Source: Actinacidiphila paucisporea (GTDB taxonomy: Bacteria > Actinomycetota > Actinomycetes > Streptomycetales > Streptomycetaceae). Taken from it: a DNA stretch of 64,000 nt. The DNA is taken from contig NZ_FRBI01000004.1 in assembly GCF_900142575.1 (NCBI RefSeq), forward strand, positions 219,909-283,908. The letters are read 5' to 3'. The translations under genes were made by a program, and so were the position numbers. The notes beneath the pieces are model-generated. The model did no database searches. It was given only the letters and a program-made list of their open reading frames with translations, and was not told the DNA's origin. Shown here piece by piece: positions 34,244 through 43,063 of the stretch. The first letter of the stretch is position 1. The number at the start of each line of letters is the position of its first letter.

Positions 34244-35239
34244 TCAGGACGGCGCGGACGCCAGCTTGCCGAGGGCTTCGAGCAGCGGAGGGAGCGCGGG
34301 GCCGCGGCCGACGGGCAGCACTTCGCCGGGCGCCTCGTCGAGCAGGACGAAGGCGACGTCGTCGGCCCTGGCGACCAGGCTCCAGCCCGGCCCGTCGGCC
34401 CGCAGCGAGCCGCCGGTGGTGCGCACCCGTCCGGGCGGCGGGGGAGTGCGGAGGTATTCCTCCGCGCCTTGCAGCGCGCGGCGTATGCCGCCGTGGGAGA
34501 TCGAGGGGCGGGGTGCCGCCTCGTGGGAGGCCGCGGGTGCTTCGGCGGGTGTTACGGGCGCGGCCGCCGGGGTCGCGGGCGTTTCGTCCTCCGCGGGGTC
34601 CGGGGGCGCTGCCTCCGCCTCCTCGGCCTCCTCCGCGTCCTGCCCGGGTGCCGGCGCCTCCCGCTGCTCCTGCTCCACCGGCGCCGCCGCGGAGTCCGCT
34701 TCCGGTTCCGTTTCCGGCGTGGACTCCGTTTCAGCGTCCGTTTCCTGCGTGGCCGTCGGCATCAGCTGGTCGCGCCACTCGTACCACCGGGCGGCGATCT
34801 CGTCGGCCCCCAGCCGCCGCTGCGGCGGTCCCCACACCGAGACGTCGGGCGGCGTGAGCGCGGGTCCCGCCGTCTCGTCCACGGGATCGTGCGGCGCCGG
34901 GATGCCCGGCACGGAGACGGCGACCGGCAGCGGCCAACCCGGCAGCGAGGCGGCCAGCGTGTCCTCGTCGGGGGCGAGTTCGTATTCGAGGCCGCAGTCC
35001 CAGGCGGCGAGCGCGCACGCGACCATGGCGGCGTCGGTGGTCGCGACCGTCCAGCGCGCGCCGCTGCCGTCCTGACCGAACATCAGGCCGTAGCCGTCGG
35101 TCAGCGGGGTCAGGCCCAGGTGCGCGCACGCGGCGGGGTAGTCGTCGCCGAGCACCCCGGGGAAGCGCTCCGGCGTGAGCATCGCGGCCGTCAGCACGAA
35201 CAGCTCGTCGTCTTCGTCCGTGTGATCCGCCGCGGCCAT
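34244..35239 (-). CDS. Conserved hypothetical protein with acidic low-complexity linker
   Basis: 331 residues in three parts: an N-terminal globular region (~1-165), an acidic Glu/Ala/Pro-rich linker (~170-250, e.g. DAEEAEEAEAAPPDPAEDE), and a C-terminal ~80-residue region (RRALQGAEEYLRT ... VLLDEAPGEVLPVG). No signal peptide or membrane helix. I do not recognise a named family; such two-headed proteins with acidic spacers are frequent in streptomycetes. Starts ATG 35239 after GGGAGGGCGCC. It is followed on the same strand by nothing close, and the convergent flavoprotein gene ends 65 bp away. Confidence 0.7.
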   Translation of the reverse strand: MAAADHTDEDDELFVLTAAMLTPERFPGVLGDDYPAACAHLGLTPLTDGYGLMFGQDGSGARWTVATTDAAMVACALAAWDCGLEYELAPDEDTLAASLPGWPLPVAVSVPGIPAPHDPVDETAGPALTPPDVSVWGPPQRRLGADEIAARWYEWRDQLMPTATQETDAETESTPETEPEADSAAAPVEQEQREAPAPGQDAEEAEEAEAAPPDPAEDETPATPAAAPVTPAEAPAASHEAAPRPSISHGGIRRALQGAEEYLRTPPPPGRVRTTGGSLRADGPGWSLVARADDVAFVLLDEAPGEVLPVGRGPALPPLLEALGKLASAPS

Positions 35240-35388
35240 GGGGCGCCCTCCCTCTCGATTCCGGTCCGCGCACCTTAACCAGCGGGTAACGTCCGCGTCG
35301 AGGGGGTGGGCGCCCGCGCCCGGGGAACCGCGGCGCCGGCTTGGCCGTCGCTTTCGCGTCGGCTATGGCGCCGGCCTTTCGCCCCGGC

Positions 35389-35919
35389 TCACGCGGCCGC
35401 GTCGAGCGCCGCCAAGGTGGTCCGCAGCCAGTCGAGTTCGGCCCTGCTGGTGGCGCGGGCGATGACCAGTACGCCCTGCCGGAAGGGGTCGTCCACCTCT
35501 TCCGCGCTCACCGGGCGGTCGTCGGCGTAGAAGAAGCTCGACGGCTCCTCCAGGAAGGCGAGCCTGCGACGCAGCACCACGGCCTGCGCGGCGGGATCGG
35601 CGAGGTGCCGCAGGAAGGCGAGCACGGTGAACCAGCGGTTCTCGTTGCTGATGTCCAGGGGCTCGGGCTCGGCGAGCCGGCGCATCAGCTCCGCCCTGCC
35701 CCCGTCCGTCAGGCTCAGTACGTGCCGCGGCGCGGCGACCGCGCCGGGCTGCTGGTCGCGCCGCAGCCAGCCCGACTTCTCCAGTCGTTTGATCGCCGGG
35801 TAGAGCGTGCTCTCCGCGATCGGCTTGATGTGCCCGGTCAGCGCGGCGACGCGTTTGCGCAGCTCGTAGCCGTGCAGCGGCGTCTCGTGGAGGAAGCCCA
35901 GGATCGAGAGTTCCAGCAT
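35389..35919 (-). CDS. PadR-family transcriptional regulator
   Basis: 176 residues, beginning MLELSILGFLHETPLHGYELRKRV, the invariant PadR opening. The winged helix continues with ESTLYPAIKRLEKSGWL. The C-terminal half is a helical dimerisation domain of the Vir_act_alpha_C kind. The start at ATG 35919 is set by the family's usual N-terminus. Divergent from an alpha/beta hydrolase; the 109-bp region between holds a strong promoter for the hydrolase and recurring CGGTGT elements on the PadR strand, so repression of both genes is likely (inference). Confidence 0.9.
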   Translation of the reverse strand: MLELSILGFLHETPLHGYELRKRVAALTGHIKPIAESTLYPAIKRLEKSGWLRRDQQPGAVAAPRHVLSLTDGGRAELMRRLAEPEPLDISNENRWFTVLAFLRHLADPAAQAVVLRRRLAFLEEPSSFFYADDRPVSAEEVDDPFRQGVLVIARATSRAELDWLRTTLAALDAAA

Positions 35920-35952
35920 GGCGCCATTCTGCCACGCCTCCGCTGTACACCG

Positions 35953-35983
35953 TTGACGTAGTACCTCGACACCGATGTATAGT
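35953..35983 (+). promoter_or_regulatory. Promoter TTGACG-N19-TATAGT
   Basis: A near-consensus sigma-70/HrdB-type pair on the plus strand in the PadR-hydrolase intergenic region, with a 19-nt spacer that is somewhat long. It would transcribe the hydrolase from about base 35990. Confidence 0.6.
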
Positions 35984-36028
35984 TCGGCTGTCGTCATGGA
36001 ACGGCACCCGGCGAGAGAGGCGGCAGTG

Positions 36029-36787
36029 ATGCGGCAGACGGAATTCGGCCCCGACGGCGCGTACATCCGGTGGACCGAGGCGGAGGGGGCGGGCCCCGCC
36101 CGCGTCCATGTGCACGGCCTGGGCGCGGCGACGGGCCCCTATACGGCCCACCTGTCCGCGTATCCGGAACTCGGCGGGCGGCGGACGCTCTACGTCGACC
36201 TGCCCGGCTTCGGCATCAGCGACCGCCCCGCCGGCTTCGGCTACTCCCTGGAGGACCACGCGGCCGCGCTCGCGGCGGTCCTGGACGCCGCCGGGGTGCG
36301 GGGCGCCGAGGTGGTCGGGCACAGCATGGGCGGCTCGGTGGCGATCGTGCTGGCCTACCGCAGGCCCGACCTGGTCTCCAGGCTCGTGCTGGCGGAGGCC
36401 AACCTCGACCCCGGGCCCGTCCCAGGTGCCGGCAGCAGCGGCATCGCCCGCTGGTCCGAGGAGGAGTTCGTGCACGGCGGCGGCTTCGCCGCCACTTTGG
36501 AGCGGGTCGGCTGGCTGTGGCGCTCCACCATGCGCCTCGCCGACCCGCTGGCCCTGCACCGCAGCGCGTGCGGCCTGCTCCGCGGCACGGAGCCGACCAT
36601 GCGCGCCATGCTGACCGGCCTCGACATCCCCCGCACCTACCTGGTGGGCGACGCCGGCGACGAGATCGCCGACCTGGCGGACCTGACCGCGTCGGGCGTC
36701 CGGGTGGTCGGGGTGCCGGACTCGGGGCACTGCATCATGTTCGACAACCCGCGGGCCTATGCGGCGGCGATCAGTGCCGCTGCCTGA
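36029..36787 (+). CDS. Alpha/beta-fold hydrolase
   Basis: 252 residues. The oxyanion HGLG lies early, the nucleophile elbow is GHSMGGS, and the catalytic His is in DSGHCIM; the acid is probably Asp in VGDAGDE. Substrate unknown; an esterase, lactonase or C-C hydrolase is possible. ATG 36029 has GAGAGAGG 8 nt upstream; ATG 35996 would add 11 residues but leaves only about 6 nt of leader. The last 17 bp overlap the convergent methyltransferase. Probably repressed by the divergent PadR regulator. Confidence 0.88.
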   Translation: MRQTEFGPDGAYIRWTEAEGAGPARVHVHGLGAATGPYTAHLSAYPELGGRRTLYVDLPGFGISDRPAGFGYSLEDHAAALAAVLDAAGVRGAEVVGHSMGGSVAIVLAYRRPDLVSRLVLAEANLDPGPVPGAGSSGIARWSEEEFVHGGGFAATLERVGWLWRSTMRLADPLALHRSACGLLRGTEPTMRAMLTGLDIPRTYLVGDAGDEIADLADLTASGVRVVGVPDSGHCIMFDNPRAYAAAISAAA

Positions 36788-37382
36788 CCGCGACCGCGAG
36801 ATAGCGCTCCTCGGAGTCGTCGAGCAGCGACAGCTCCCAGCCCGTCGCGGACAGCAGCGGGTCGAGCTGCGGCCGCGCCCTGACATCGTCGGTACGCAAC
36901 CGGTGGCCGCGGCGGGCGGCGAGCGCGGCCCGCCCCAGCGGATGGAAGAGCGCGAGCCGGCCGCCCGGTCGCGTCACCCTGGCCAGTTCGCGCAGCCCGG
37001 CTGCCGGATCGGGCAGATGGTGGAGCAGGCCCGCTGCGAAGACGACGTCGAAGGCCCGGTCCTGGAGCGGCAGTTGTGCGCTGTCCGCCTCGATCAGCGC
37101 GCCGTCCGCCTGCCTCCCGAGCCGGACGGCCTCGCGCAGCATCTCCGGCGTCAGGTCGACGCCCACGACCTCGCCCGCCGGGCCGACCGCCGCTCGCAGC
37201 AGCGGCAGTGCCCGCGCGCTGCCGCAGCCCGCGTCCAGGGCCCTACCGCCGGGCGGCGTCTCCAGCGCCGCGACCGCCGCCGTGTAGGCGGGCGTGTCGC
37301 CGGGATAGCGGGTCTCCCAGCCCTCGGCGCGCTCGCCGAAGAAGAGGCGCAGCCGCTGCCGTTCGCTTCCGATACTGGCCAT
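36771..37382 (-). CDS. Class I SAM-dependent methyltransferase
   Basis: 203 residues with the SAM-binding motif [15 protein letters not shown] (motif I), [11 protein letters not shown] (acidic end of strand 2) and [15 protein letters not shown] (motif post-II). The general fold is of the UbiE/Methyltransf_11 type; the acceptor cannot be named. It overlaps the 3' end of the convergent hydrolase by 17 bp. Its ATG is only 13 bp from the divergent ynfA start, so there is no room for a normal 5' leader. Confidence 0.88.
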   Translation of the reverse strand: MASIGSERQRLRLFFGERAEGWETRYPGDTPAYTAAVAALETPPGGRALDAGCGSARALPLLRAAVGPAGEVVGVDLTPEMLREAVRLGRQADGALIEADSAQLPLQDRAFDVVFAAGLLHHLPDPAAGLRELARVTRPGGRLALFHPLGRAALAARRGHRLRTDDVRARPQLDPLLSATGWELSLLDDSEERYLAVAVRQRH

Positions 37383-37395
37383 GCATCATGGTGGC

Positions 37396-37731
37396 ATGAT
37401 CACCCTGCGTTCCGCGGCCCTCTTCGTTCTCGCCGCCCTGCTGGAGATCGGCGGCGCGTGGCTGATCTGGCAAGGGGTGCGCGAGCACCGCGGCATCGGG
37501 TGGATGGGCGCGGGCATCGTGGCCCTGGGCCTCTACGGATTCGTCGCGACCCTCCAGCCGGACGCCGACTTCGGCCGCATCCTGGCCGCGTACGGCGGTG
37601 TCTTCGTGGCGGGCTCCCTCATCTGGGGCGTGGTAGCCGACGGTTACCGTCCGGACCGCTTCGACATCGCGGGAGCGGTGATCTGCCTGGTCGGGGTGGG
37701 TGTCATCATGTACGCGCCGCGCGGCGGCTGA
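37396..37731 (+). CDS. ynfA: YnfA-family small membrane protein
   Basis: 111 residues with four hydrophobic helices, the normal YnfA size. Conserved pieces are [23 protein letters not shown] and [15 protein letters not shown]. The family is a small-multidrug-transporter relative; a transport role is inferred, not shown. ATG 37396 is 6 nt after a CATCAT -10-like box, so leaderless. Divergent from the methyltransferase with 13 bp between the starts. Confidence 0.92.
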   Translation: MITLRSAALFVLAALLEIGGAWLIWQGVREHRGIGWMGAGIVALGLYGFVATLQPDADFGRILAAYGGVFVAGSLIWGVVADGYRPDRFDIAGAVICLVGVGVIMYAPRGG

Positions 37732-37849
37732 ATTCCGCCGTTCCCGGGCGGCGCCCGGCACTTCGGCGGGTGCGGCGCGCCGAGGCGGGGTTGCCGAAGC
37801 GGGCCCGGCGCGACAGGCTCTAGGGCAGGGGGAGACGGGAGGCAGGGCG

Positions 37850-38251
37850 ATGACGGTGAGCAACAGGCTCGCGTGGCTGCTCGACGATCTGACACAGCGC
37901 GTGCCGCACGTCCAGCACGCACTCGTCCTGTCCAACGACGGTCTGGTCACCGGCGCCAGCGGCGGCCTCGACCGGCCGGCCGCCGAGCATCTGGCCGCCG
38001 TCTCGTCGGGCTTCCACAGCCTCGCCAAAGGCGCGGGCCGGCAGTTCGGAACGGGCGGGGTCCGGCAGACGATGGTCGAGTTCGACGAGGGCTATCTTTT
38101 CGTGACCGCGGCGGGCGACGGCAGTTGCCTGTCGGTCCTCAGCGGCATGGAGGCCGATGTCGGCCGGGTCGCCTACGAGATGACGCTGCTGGTGCACCGG
38201 GTGGGCGAGCATCTGGGCGTCGCCGCCCGCGGACCGGGCTCGCCGTACTGA
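37850..38251 (+). CDS. Roadblock/LC7-domain protein
   Basis: 133 residues with the roadblock fold: LLDDLTQRVPHVQHALVLSNDGLVTGAS, a middle QTMVEFDEGYLFVTAAGDGSCL, and C-terminal GRVAYEMTLLVHRVGEHLG. In streptomycetes this protein is usually the B member of a conservon (sensor kinase, roadblock, DUF742, small GTPase). None of those partners is here, so it is an orphan copy. ATG 37850 follows GGGAGGCAGGGCG. It might regulate a GTPase encoded elsewhere. Confidence 0.9.
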   Translation: MTVSNRLAWLLDDLTQRVPHVQHALVLSNDGLVTGASGGLDRPAAEHLAAVSSGFHSLAKGAGRQFGTGGVRQTMVEFDEGYLFVTAAGDGSCLSVLSGMEADVGRVAYEMTLLVHRVGEHLGVAARGPGSPY

Positions 38252-38308
38252 CCCGATGACGGCTGCGGCCGCCGGCCGGGCAGGCGGGCTGAGCTGCGGG
38301 GAAGCGAG

Positions 38309-38317
38309 TTATCCACA
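38309..38317 (+). other. Single perfect DnaA-box-like nonamer
   Basis: TTATCCACA matches the strict DnaA box. It is isolated, with no cluster nearby, so it is not an origin. It may titrate DnaA or regulate the gene starting at 38397. Confidence 0.4.
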
Positions 38318-38396
38318 GGGCTGGGAACGGGTGTTCGCCGCGCGCGCTAGAGTCGTCACTGTCAGTAGTTGAGCAAGACGGGGAGTGACGACAGTG

Positions 38397-39506
38397 ATGA
38401 CGACGAAGGTGCGCACGACCGGCAAGGCGACGGCCGCGGGCGGTACGGGCAGGGCCAGCGGTACGCGCAGGGCGGGTGCGGCGGGCGATACCGGCCGGGC
38501 GGGCAGGGTGGTGGCGCGCGGTCAGGACCCGGGCGGGCCGCCGACCCTCACCCTCGACCGGGCATGCGAGGAACTGAGCCTGGGCTACCCGGACTTCGAG
38601 CTGGCGCTGGTGCTCGGTGAGATCGCCACGGTCGGCGGCGGCACGGGCCGGCTGCGGGTGCCCGCGCAGGAGATCGCCAGGGTCCGGGAGGCCGAGGGCG
38701 GGGCGCGGGCCCTGCTCGCGAGGATCCAGCTGGTCAACACCACGGACGGCGCCGAGCTGCTGGGGATCAGCCGCGACCGGCTGCTCCGGCTGACCAGAGC
38801 CGGCTGCGTCCGCCCGGTGCGCTGGTATGTCAACCGCTACCGCGCGCTGGTCTGGCTCTATCTCGCCAGCGAGCTGCGGGACTTCGCGGCGGCCAGCCCC
38901 GCGCTGCTGTCCGGCCGGCTCCCCGCGGCGGTGCGCGAGTCGGCCGACGACGGCGAGGACCAGCGGCCGCGCGGCTGGCGGTCACGCCGGGTCGCCCAGC
39001 TGGTCAGGGACGCGCCGGGCCCCTGGGAGGAAGCCGCGGTGTGGGCGGCACTCCTCGGGCCCGAGATGACCTTGTCCGCGGTCCCCGATCCGTACGAGCG
39101 CGCACGGCTGCAGAGGATCCATCCGGCGCTGCCGCCGGGCCGCCCCGGGCCGCTGGCGGACGCAGCGCTGATCGGGCGGCTCACCACCGCGGACCACCCG
39201 GACGAGATCGCCCTCGGCCTGGTCGCGCTCGCCGACGCCCTGGGCCGGGCCCGCGACCGCGACCCGGTGCCGCGGCACCAGTCCCTGTCCCAGCCCGAGC
39301 TACGGCCGCCCGGCGCGGTCCGCGCCGAGCTGCCCGCCGTGTCCGAGGCGCCCGCCGTGCCCGACGCGCCACCGGCACCGGTGGCCGGTGCGGTGGTGCC
39401 GGTGCGAGCGCCACTGCCGGCACCGGCGCCCTGGCCGGTCGAGGATCGGCCGCGGCGCAGTCTGCGCCGGTTGCTGCGGGGCCGCAGGCAGGTCACCGAC
39501 GGGTGA
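38397..39506 (+). CDS. DUF6397-like conserved streptomycete protein
   Basis: 369 residues. A basic Thr/Gly/Arg-rich N-terminus (about 45 residues) is followed by a conserved middle with LLGISRDRLLRLTRAGCVRPVRWYVNRYRALVWLYLASEL, which looks like a small HTH-like unit. The tail is Pro/Ala-rich and ends in a basic RRSLRRLLRGRR patch. The family name is from memory; function unknown. GGGGAG at 38380-38385 favours ATG 38397 or GTG 38394 over GTG 38385. A single DnaA-box-like nonamer lies 80 nt upstream. Confidence 0.72.
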   Translation: MTTKVRTTGKATAAGGTGRASGTRRAGAAGDTGRAGRVVARGQDPGGPPTLTLDRACEELSLGYPDFELALVLGEIATVGGGTGRLRVPAQEIARVREAEGGARALLARIQLVNTTDGAELLGISRDRLLRLTRAGCVRPVRWYVNRYRALVWLYLASELRDFAAASPALLSGRLPAAVRESADDGEDQRPRGWRSRRVAQLVRDAPGPWEEAAVWAALLGPEMTLSAVPDPYERARLQRIHPALPPGRPGPLADAALIGRLTTADHPDEIALGLVALADALGRARDRDPVPRHQSLSQPELRPPGAVRAELPAVSEAPAVPDAPPAPVAGAVVPVRAPLPAPAPWPVEDRPRRSLRRLLRGRRQVTDG

Positions 39507-39511
39507 GCGCC

Positions 39512-39545
39512 CCAGGTGGCCGTGCGCCCGGCCGGGCCGCCCTGG
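39512..39545. terminator. Imperfect hairpin between convergent genes
   Basis: CCAGG-T-GGCC pairs with GGCC-GC-CCTGG with a small internal loop, between stops at 39506 and 39573. A weak candidate terminator. Confidence 0.4.
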
Positions 39546-39572
39546 TGCTGCCCTACGGCGCCGTCCGAGCCG

Positions 39573-42086
39573 TCACAGCTCGCCGACACCGGTGAGCCTG
39601 ATCACCGCGCGGCCCTCTTCGTCGGAGGCCGCCAGGTCCACCTCGGCTGAGATGCCCCAGCCGTGGTCGCCGGCCGGGTCGGCGAAGGTCTGGCGCACGC
39701 GCCACAACCCGTGCTCCGGTTGTTCCTCGATCTGCAGCAGCTTCGGGCCGCGGGCGTCGGGGCCGGTGCCCAGGTCGTCGTATTCGTCCCAGTAGGCGTC
39801 CATCGACTCCGCCCACGTGTCGGCGTCCCAGCCGGACTCCGCGTCCAGTTCGCCGAGCTGGTGGTATTTCTCCAGCGCCGCCAGCTCCACCCGGCGGAAG
39901 AGCGCGTTGCGGACCAGCACCCGGAAGGCGCGGGCATTCGCGGTGACCGGCTTGACCTGGTCGGCGCGCTCGGCGGCCTCTTCCGCGGTTTCCACCTCGG
40001 GGTTGGCCAGCTGCTCCCACTCGTCCAGCAGGCTGGAGTCGACCTGCCGGACCAGCTCCCCGAGCCAGGCGGTCAGATCCTGGAAGTCCTCGGACTTGAG
40101 GTCGTCGGGCACGGTGTGCTCCAGCGCCTTGTAGGCGCCGGCGAGATAGCGCAGCACGATGCCCTCGGTCCTGGCCAGCTCGTAGTACGAGGTGAATTCG
40201 GAGAACGTCATCGCGCGCTCGTACATGTCGCGCACCACGGATTTGGGGGAGAGCGGATGATCACCGACCCACGGGTGGCTCTTGCGGTACACGCCGTAGG
40301 CATGCAGCAGGATCTCTTCCATCGGCTTGGGGTAGGACACGTCCTGCAGGCGCTCCATGCGCTCCTCGTACTCGACGCCGTCGGCCTTCATCGCGGCCAC
40401 CGCGTCGCCCCTGGCCTTGTTCTGCTGGGCGGCCAGGATCTGCCGCGGGTCGTCCAGCGTCGACTCCACGACCGACACCATGTCCAGCGCGTAGGAGGGG
40501 GAGTCGGGGTCGAGCAGTTCGAAGGAGGCCAGCGCGAAGGTCGACAGCGGCTGGTTCAGCGCGAAGTCCTGCTGCAGGTCGACGGTCAGCCGGACGATCC
40601 TGCCCTCCGCGTCCGGCTCGTCGAGCCGCTCCACCACACCGCCGGCCAGCAGCGAGCGGTAGATGGCGATGGCCCGGCGGATGTGCCGCAGCTGTGCGCG
40701 GCGGTCCTCGTGGTTGTCCTCCAGCAGCCTGCGCATCGCGTCGAAGGCGTTGCCCGGGCGGGCGATCACCGACAGCAGCATCGCGTGGGTGACCCGGAAG
40801 CGGGACGTCAGCGGTTCGGGGTCGGAGGCGATCAGCTTCTCGAAGGTCGCCTGCGACCAGCCGACGAAGCCCTCGGGCGCCTTCTTGCGCACCACCTTGC
40901 GGCGCTTCTTCGGGTCGTCGCCGGCCTTCGCGAGCGCCTTCTCGTTCTCGATGACGTATTCGGGCGCCTGCGCCTCGACGAAGCCCGCGGTGTCGAAGCC
41001 GGCCCGTCCGGCGCGGCCGGCGATCTGGTGGAATTCCCGGGCGCGCAGCACCCGCACCCGCTGCCCGTCGTATTTGGTGAGCGCGGTGAAGAGCACCGTG
41101 CGGATCGGCACGTTGACGCCGACGCCGAGCGTGTCCGTACCGCAGATCACCTTGAGCAGCCCCGCCTGCGCCAGCTTCTCCACCAGCCGGCGGTATTTCG
41201 GCAGCATCCCCGCGTGGTGCACCCCGATGCCGTGCCGGACGTAGCGGGACAGATTGCGGCCGAAGGCGGTGGTGAAGCGGAAGTTGCCGATCAGGTCGGC
41301 GATCGCGTCCTTCTCGGCCCGGGTGCACATGTTGATGCTCATCAGCGCCTGCGCCCGCTCGACGGCCGCGGCCTGGGTGAAGTGCACGATGTAGACCGGC
41401 GACTGACGGGTCTCCAGCAGTTCGGTCAGCGTCTCGGTCAGCGGGGTGCCGCGGTATTCGTAGCTCAGCGGCACCGGACGGTTCGCCGACCGCACCACGG
41501 TGGTGGGCCGCCCGGTGCGGCGGGTCATGTCCTCCTCGAAGCGGGACACGTCACCGAGCGTCGCCGACATCAGCAGGAACTGCGCCTGCGGCAGCTCCAG
41601 CAGGGGGATCTGCCAGGCCCATCCGCGGTCCGGCTCGGCGTAGAAGTGGAATTCGTCCATGACCACCTGGCCGACGTCCGCCGACCTGCCGTCCCGCAGT
41701 GCGATCGAGGCCAGCACCTCGGCGGTGCAGCAGATGACCGGCGCGTCGGGATTCACCGAGGCATCACCGGTCAGCATGCCGACGTTCTCGGTGCCGAAGA
41801 GCTTGCACAGGTCGAAGAACTTCTCCGAGACCAGCGCCTTGATCGGCGCGGTGTAGAAGGTGACCTCGTCGCGGGCCAGCGCCGCGAAGTGAGCACCCGC
41901 CGCGACCAGGCTCTTTCCGGATCCGGTCGGGGTGGAAAGGATCACGTTCGCACCCGAGACCACCTCGATCAGCGCCTCCTCCTGGGCCGGGTAGAGCGAG
42001 ATGCCCTGCCCCTCGGCCCACGTCGAGAACGCTTCGAAGAGGGCATCGGGGTCGGCATCGGACGGCAGCTGATCGATAAGGGTCAC
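39573..42086 (-). CDS. Ski2-like DEAD/DEAH-box RNA helicase (DUF3516 C-terminus)
   Basis: 837 residues. Helicase core: Walker A TPTGSGKS, motif Ia TAPIKALVSEKFF, motif II MDEFH (DEFH variant), motif III SATLGD, then the C-terminal helicase lobe with GIGVHHAGMLPKYRR and QIAGRAGRAG. The C-terminal third (from ~450) is the actinobacterial DUF3516-type domain. The resemblance to Ski2/Mtr4/HelY helicases points to RNA unwinding and turnover (inference). GTG 42086 is preceded by CAAGAT ending 6 nt away, so leaderless translation is likely; no ribosome site is present. Confidence 0.93.
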   Translation of the reverse strand: MTLIDQLPSDADPDALFEAFSTWAEGQGISLYPAQEEALIEVVSGANVILSTPTGSGKSLVAAGAHFAALARDEVTFYTAPIKALVSEKFFDLCKLFGTENVGMLTGDASVNPDAPVICCTAEVLASIALRDGRSADVGQVVMDEFHFYAEPDRGWAWQIPLLELPQAQFLLMSATLGDVSRFEEDMTRRTGRPTTVVRSANRPVPLSYEYRGTPLTETLTELLETRQSPVYIVHFTQAAAVERAQALMSINMCTRAEKDAIADLIGNFRFTTAFGRNLSRYVRHGIGVHHAGMLPKYRRLVEKLAQAGLLKVICGTDTLGVGVNVPIRTVLFTALTKYDGQRVRVLRAREFHQIAGRAGRAGFDTAGFVEAQAPEYVIENEKALAKAGDDPKKRRKVVRKKAPEGFVGWSQATFEKLIASDPEPLTSRFRVTHAMLLSVIARPGNAFDAMRRLLEDNHEDRRAQLRHIRRAIAIYRSLLAGGVVERLDEPDAEGRIVRLTVDLQQDFALNQPLSTFALASFELLDPDSPSYALDMVSVVESTLDDPRQILAAQQNKARGDAVAAMKADGVEYEERMERLQDVSYPKPMEEILLHAYGVYRKSHPWVGDHPLSPKSVVRDMYERAMTFSEFTSYYELARTEGIVLRYLAGAYKALEHTVPDDLKSEDFQDLTAWLGELVRQVDSSLLDEWEQLANPEVETAEEAAERADQVKPVTANARAFRVLVRNALFRRVELAALEKYHQLGELDAESGWDADTWAESMDAYWDEYDDLGTGPDARGPKLLQIEEQPEHGLWRVRQTFADPAGDHGWGISAEVDLAASDEEGRAVIRLTGVGEL

Positions 42087-42220
42087 CCCACCATCTTGCC
42101 TGTCCCAAGCGTCACAGGCGGAACCGGAGGCCGCGGTCGTGATCATCGGCGATAGGGTGTGCCGTCGACCACGCGTCAACTCCGCCCGCGGGCGGCACTT
42201 CAGGGGGACGGAGCAGCACC

Positions 42221-43015
42221 ATGATGGGACCTGCGCACTCACTGTCCGGAGCGGCGGCCTGGCTGGGCGTCGGGGCCGTCGCGGCGGGCCTCGGCCACCC
42301 GATGCCCTGGCCGACGGTCCTGGTGGGCGCGCTGATCTGCGCGGGTGCGGCGCTGGCCCCCGACCTGGACCACCAGGCGGCGACGATCTCCCGTGCCTTC
42401 GGCCCGCTGTCCCGGGCGCTGTGCAGGGTCGTGGACAGGCTGGCGCACGCCACGTACAAGGCGACCCGCAAGCCGGGCGACCCGCGCAGGGCCGGCGGGC
42501 ACCGCACCCTCACCCACACCTGGCTGTGGGCGGTGCTGGTGGGCGCCGGCTTCTCGGCGGCCGCGGTCTACGGCGGCCGCTGGGCGGTGCTGGTCATCCT
42601 CTTCATCCACATGGTGCTCGCCGTGGAGGGCCTGCTGTGGCGGCAGGCCAGGATGTCGAGCGACGTGCTGGTCTGGCTGCTCGGGGCGACCAGCGCCTGG
42701 ATGCTCGCCGACGTACTGGACGACCCGGGCAACGGCAAGGACTGGCTGTTCACCCAGCCCGGGCAGCACTACCTGTGGATCGGCCTGCCAATCGTGCTGG
42801 GCTCCCTAGTGCACTGCATCGGCGACGCGCTGACCGTGTCCGGCTGCCCGGTGCTGTGGCCGATCCCGATCGGCCGGCGCCGCTGGTATCCGGTCGGCCC
42901 GCCGCGCTTCATGCGCTTCCGGGCCGGCAGCTGGGTGGAGATCAAGGTCCTCACCCCGGTCTTCTTCCTCGTCGGCGGCGGCTGCGCCCTGGGCGCGCTG
43001 GGCGTCATCGGCTGA
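42221..43015 (+). CDS. DUF457 (YdjM-like) membrane-bound metal-dependent hydrolase
   Basis: 264 residues with several hydrophobic helices. The family's conserved polar residues lie in GPAHSLSGAAAW, ALAPDLDHQ and GGHRTLTHTW, which should bind a metal at the membrane. A late VHCIGDALTVSGCPVLWP is also typical. The enzymatic role in the family is not settled. ATG 42221 follows GGGGGACGGAG. Divergent from the helicase gene, with a TAGGGT -10-like element near 42152. Confidence 0.88.
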   Translation: MMGPAHSLSGAAAWLGVGAVAAGLGHPMPWPTVLVGALICAGAALAPDLDHQAATISRAFGPLSRALCRVVDRLAHATYKATRKPGDPRRAGGHRTLTHTWLWAVLVGAGFSAAAVYGGRWAVLVILFIHMVLAVEGLLWRQARMSSDVLVWLLGATSAWMLADVLDDPGNGKDWLFTQPGQHYLWIGLPIVLGSLVHCIGDALTVSGCPVLWPIPIGRRRWYPVGPPRFMRFRAGSWVEIKVLTPVFFLVGGGCALGALGVIG

Positions 43016-43051
43016 CCTCCCGCCCGCCGGACCCGCGCGCCGGGCGGGAGG
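43016..43051. terminator. Hairpin terminator between convergent genes
   Basis: CCTCCCGCCCG (43016-43026) and CGGGCGGGAGG (43041-43051) form a perfect 11-bp stem starting just after the DUF457 gene stop. It can also serve the convergent ABC operon. Confidence 0.7.
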
Positions 43052-43063
43052 CGGGGGGCGCGG

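Noticed and set aside
38309-38317. Replication origin
   Set aside because: Only one DnaA box, no dnaA/dnaN/gyr genes and no box cluster.
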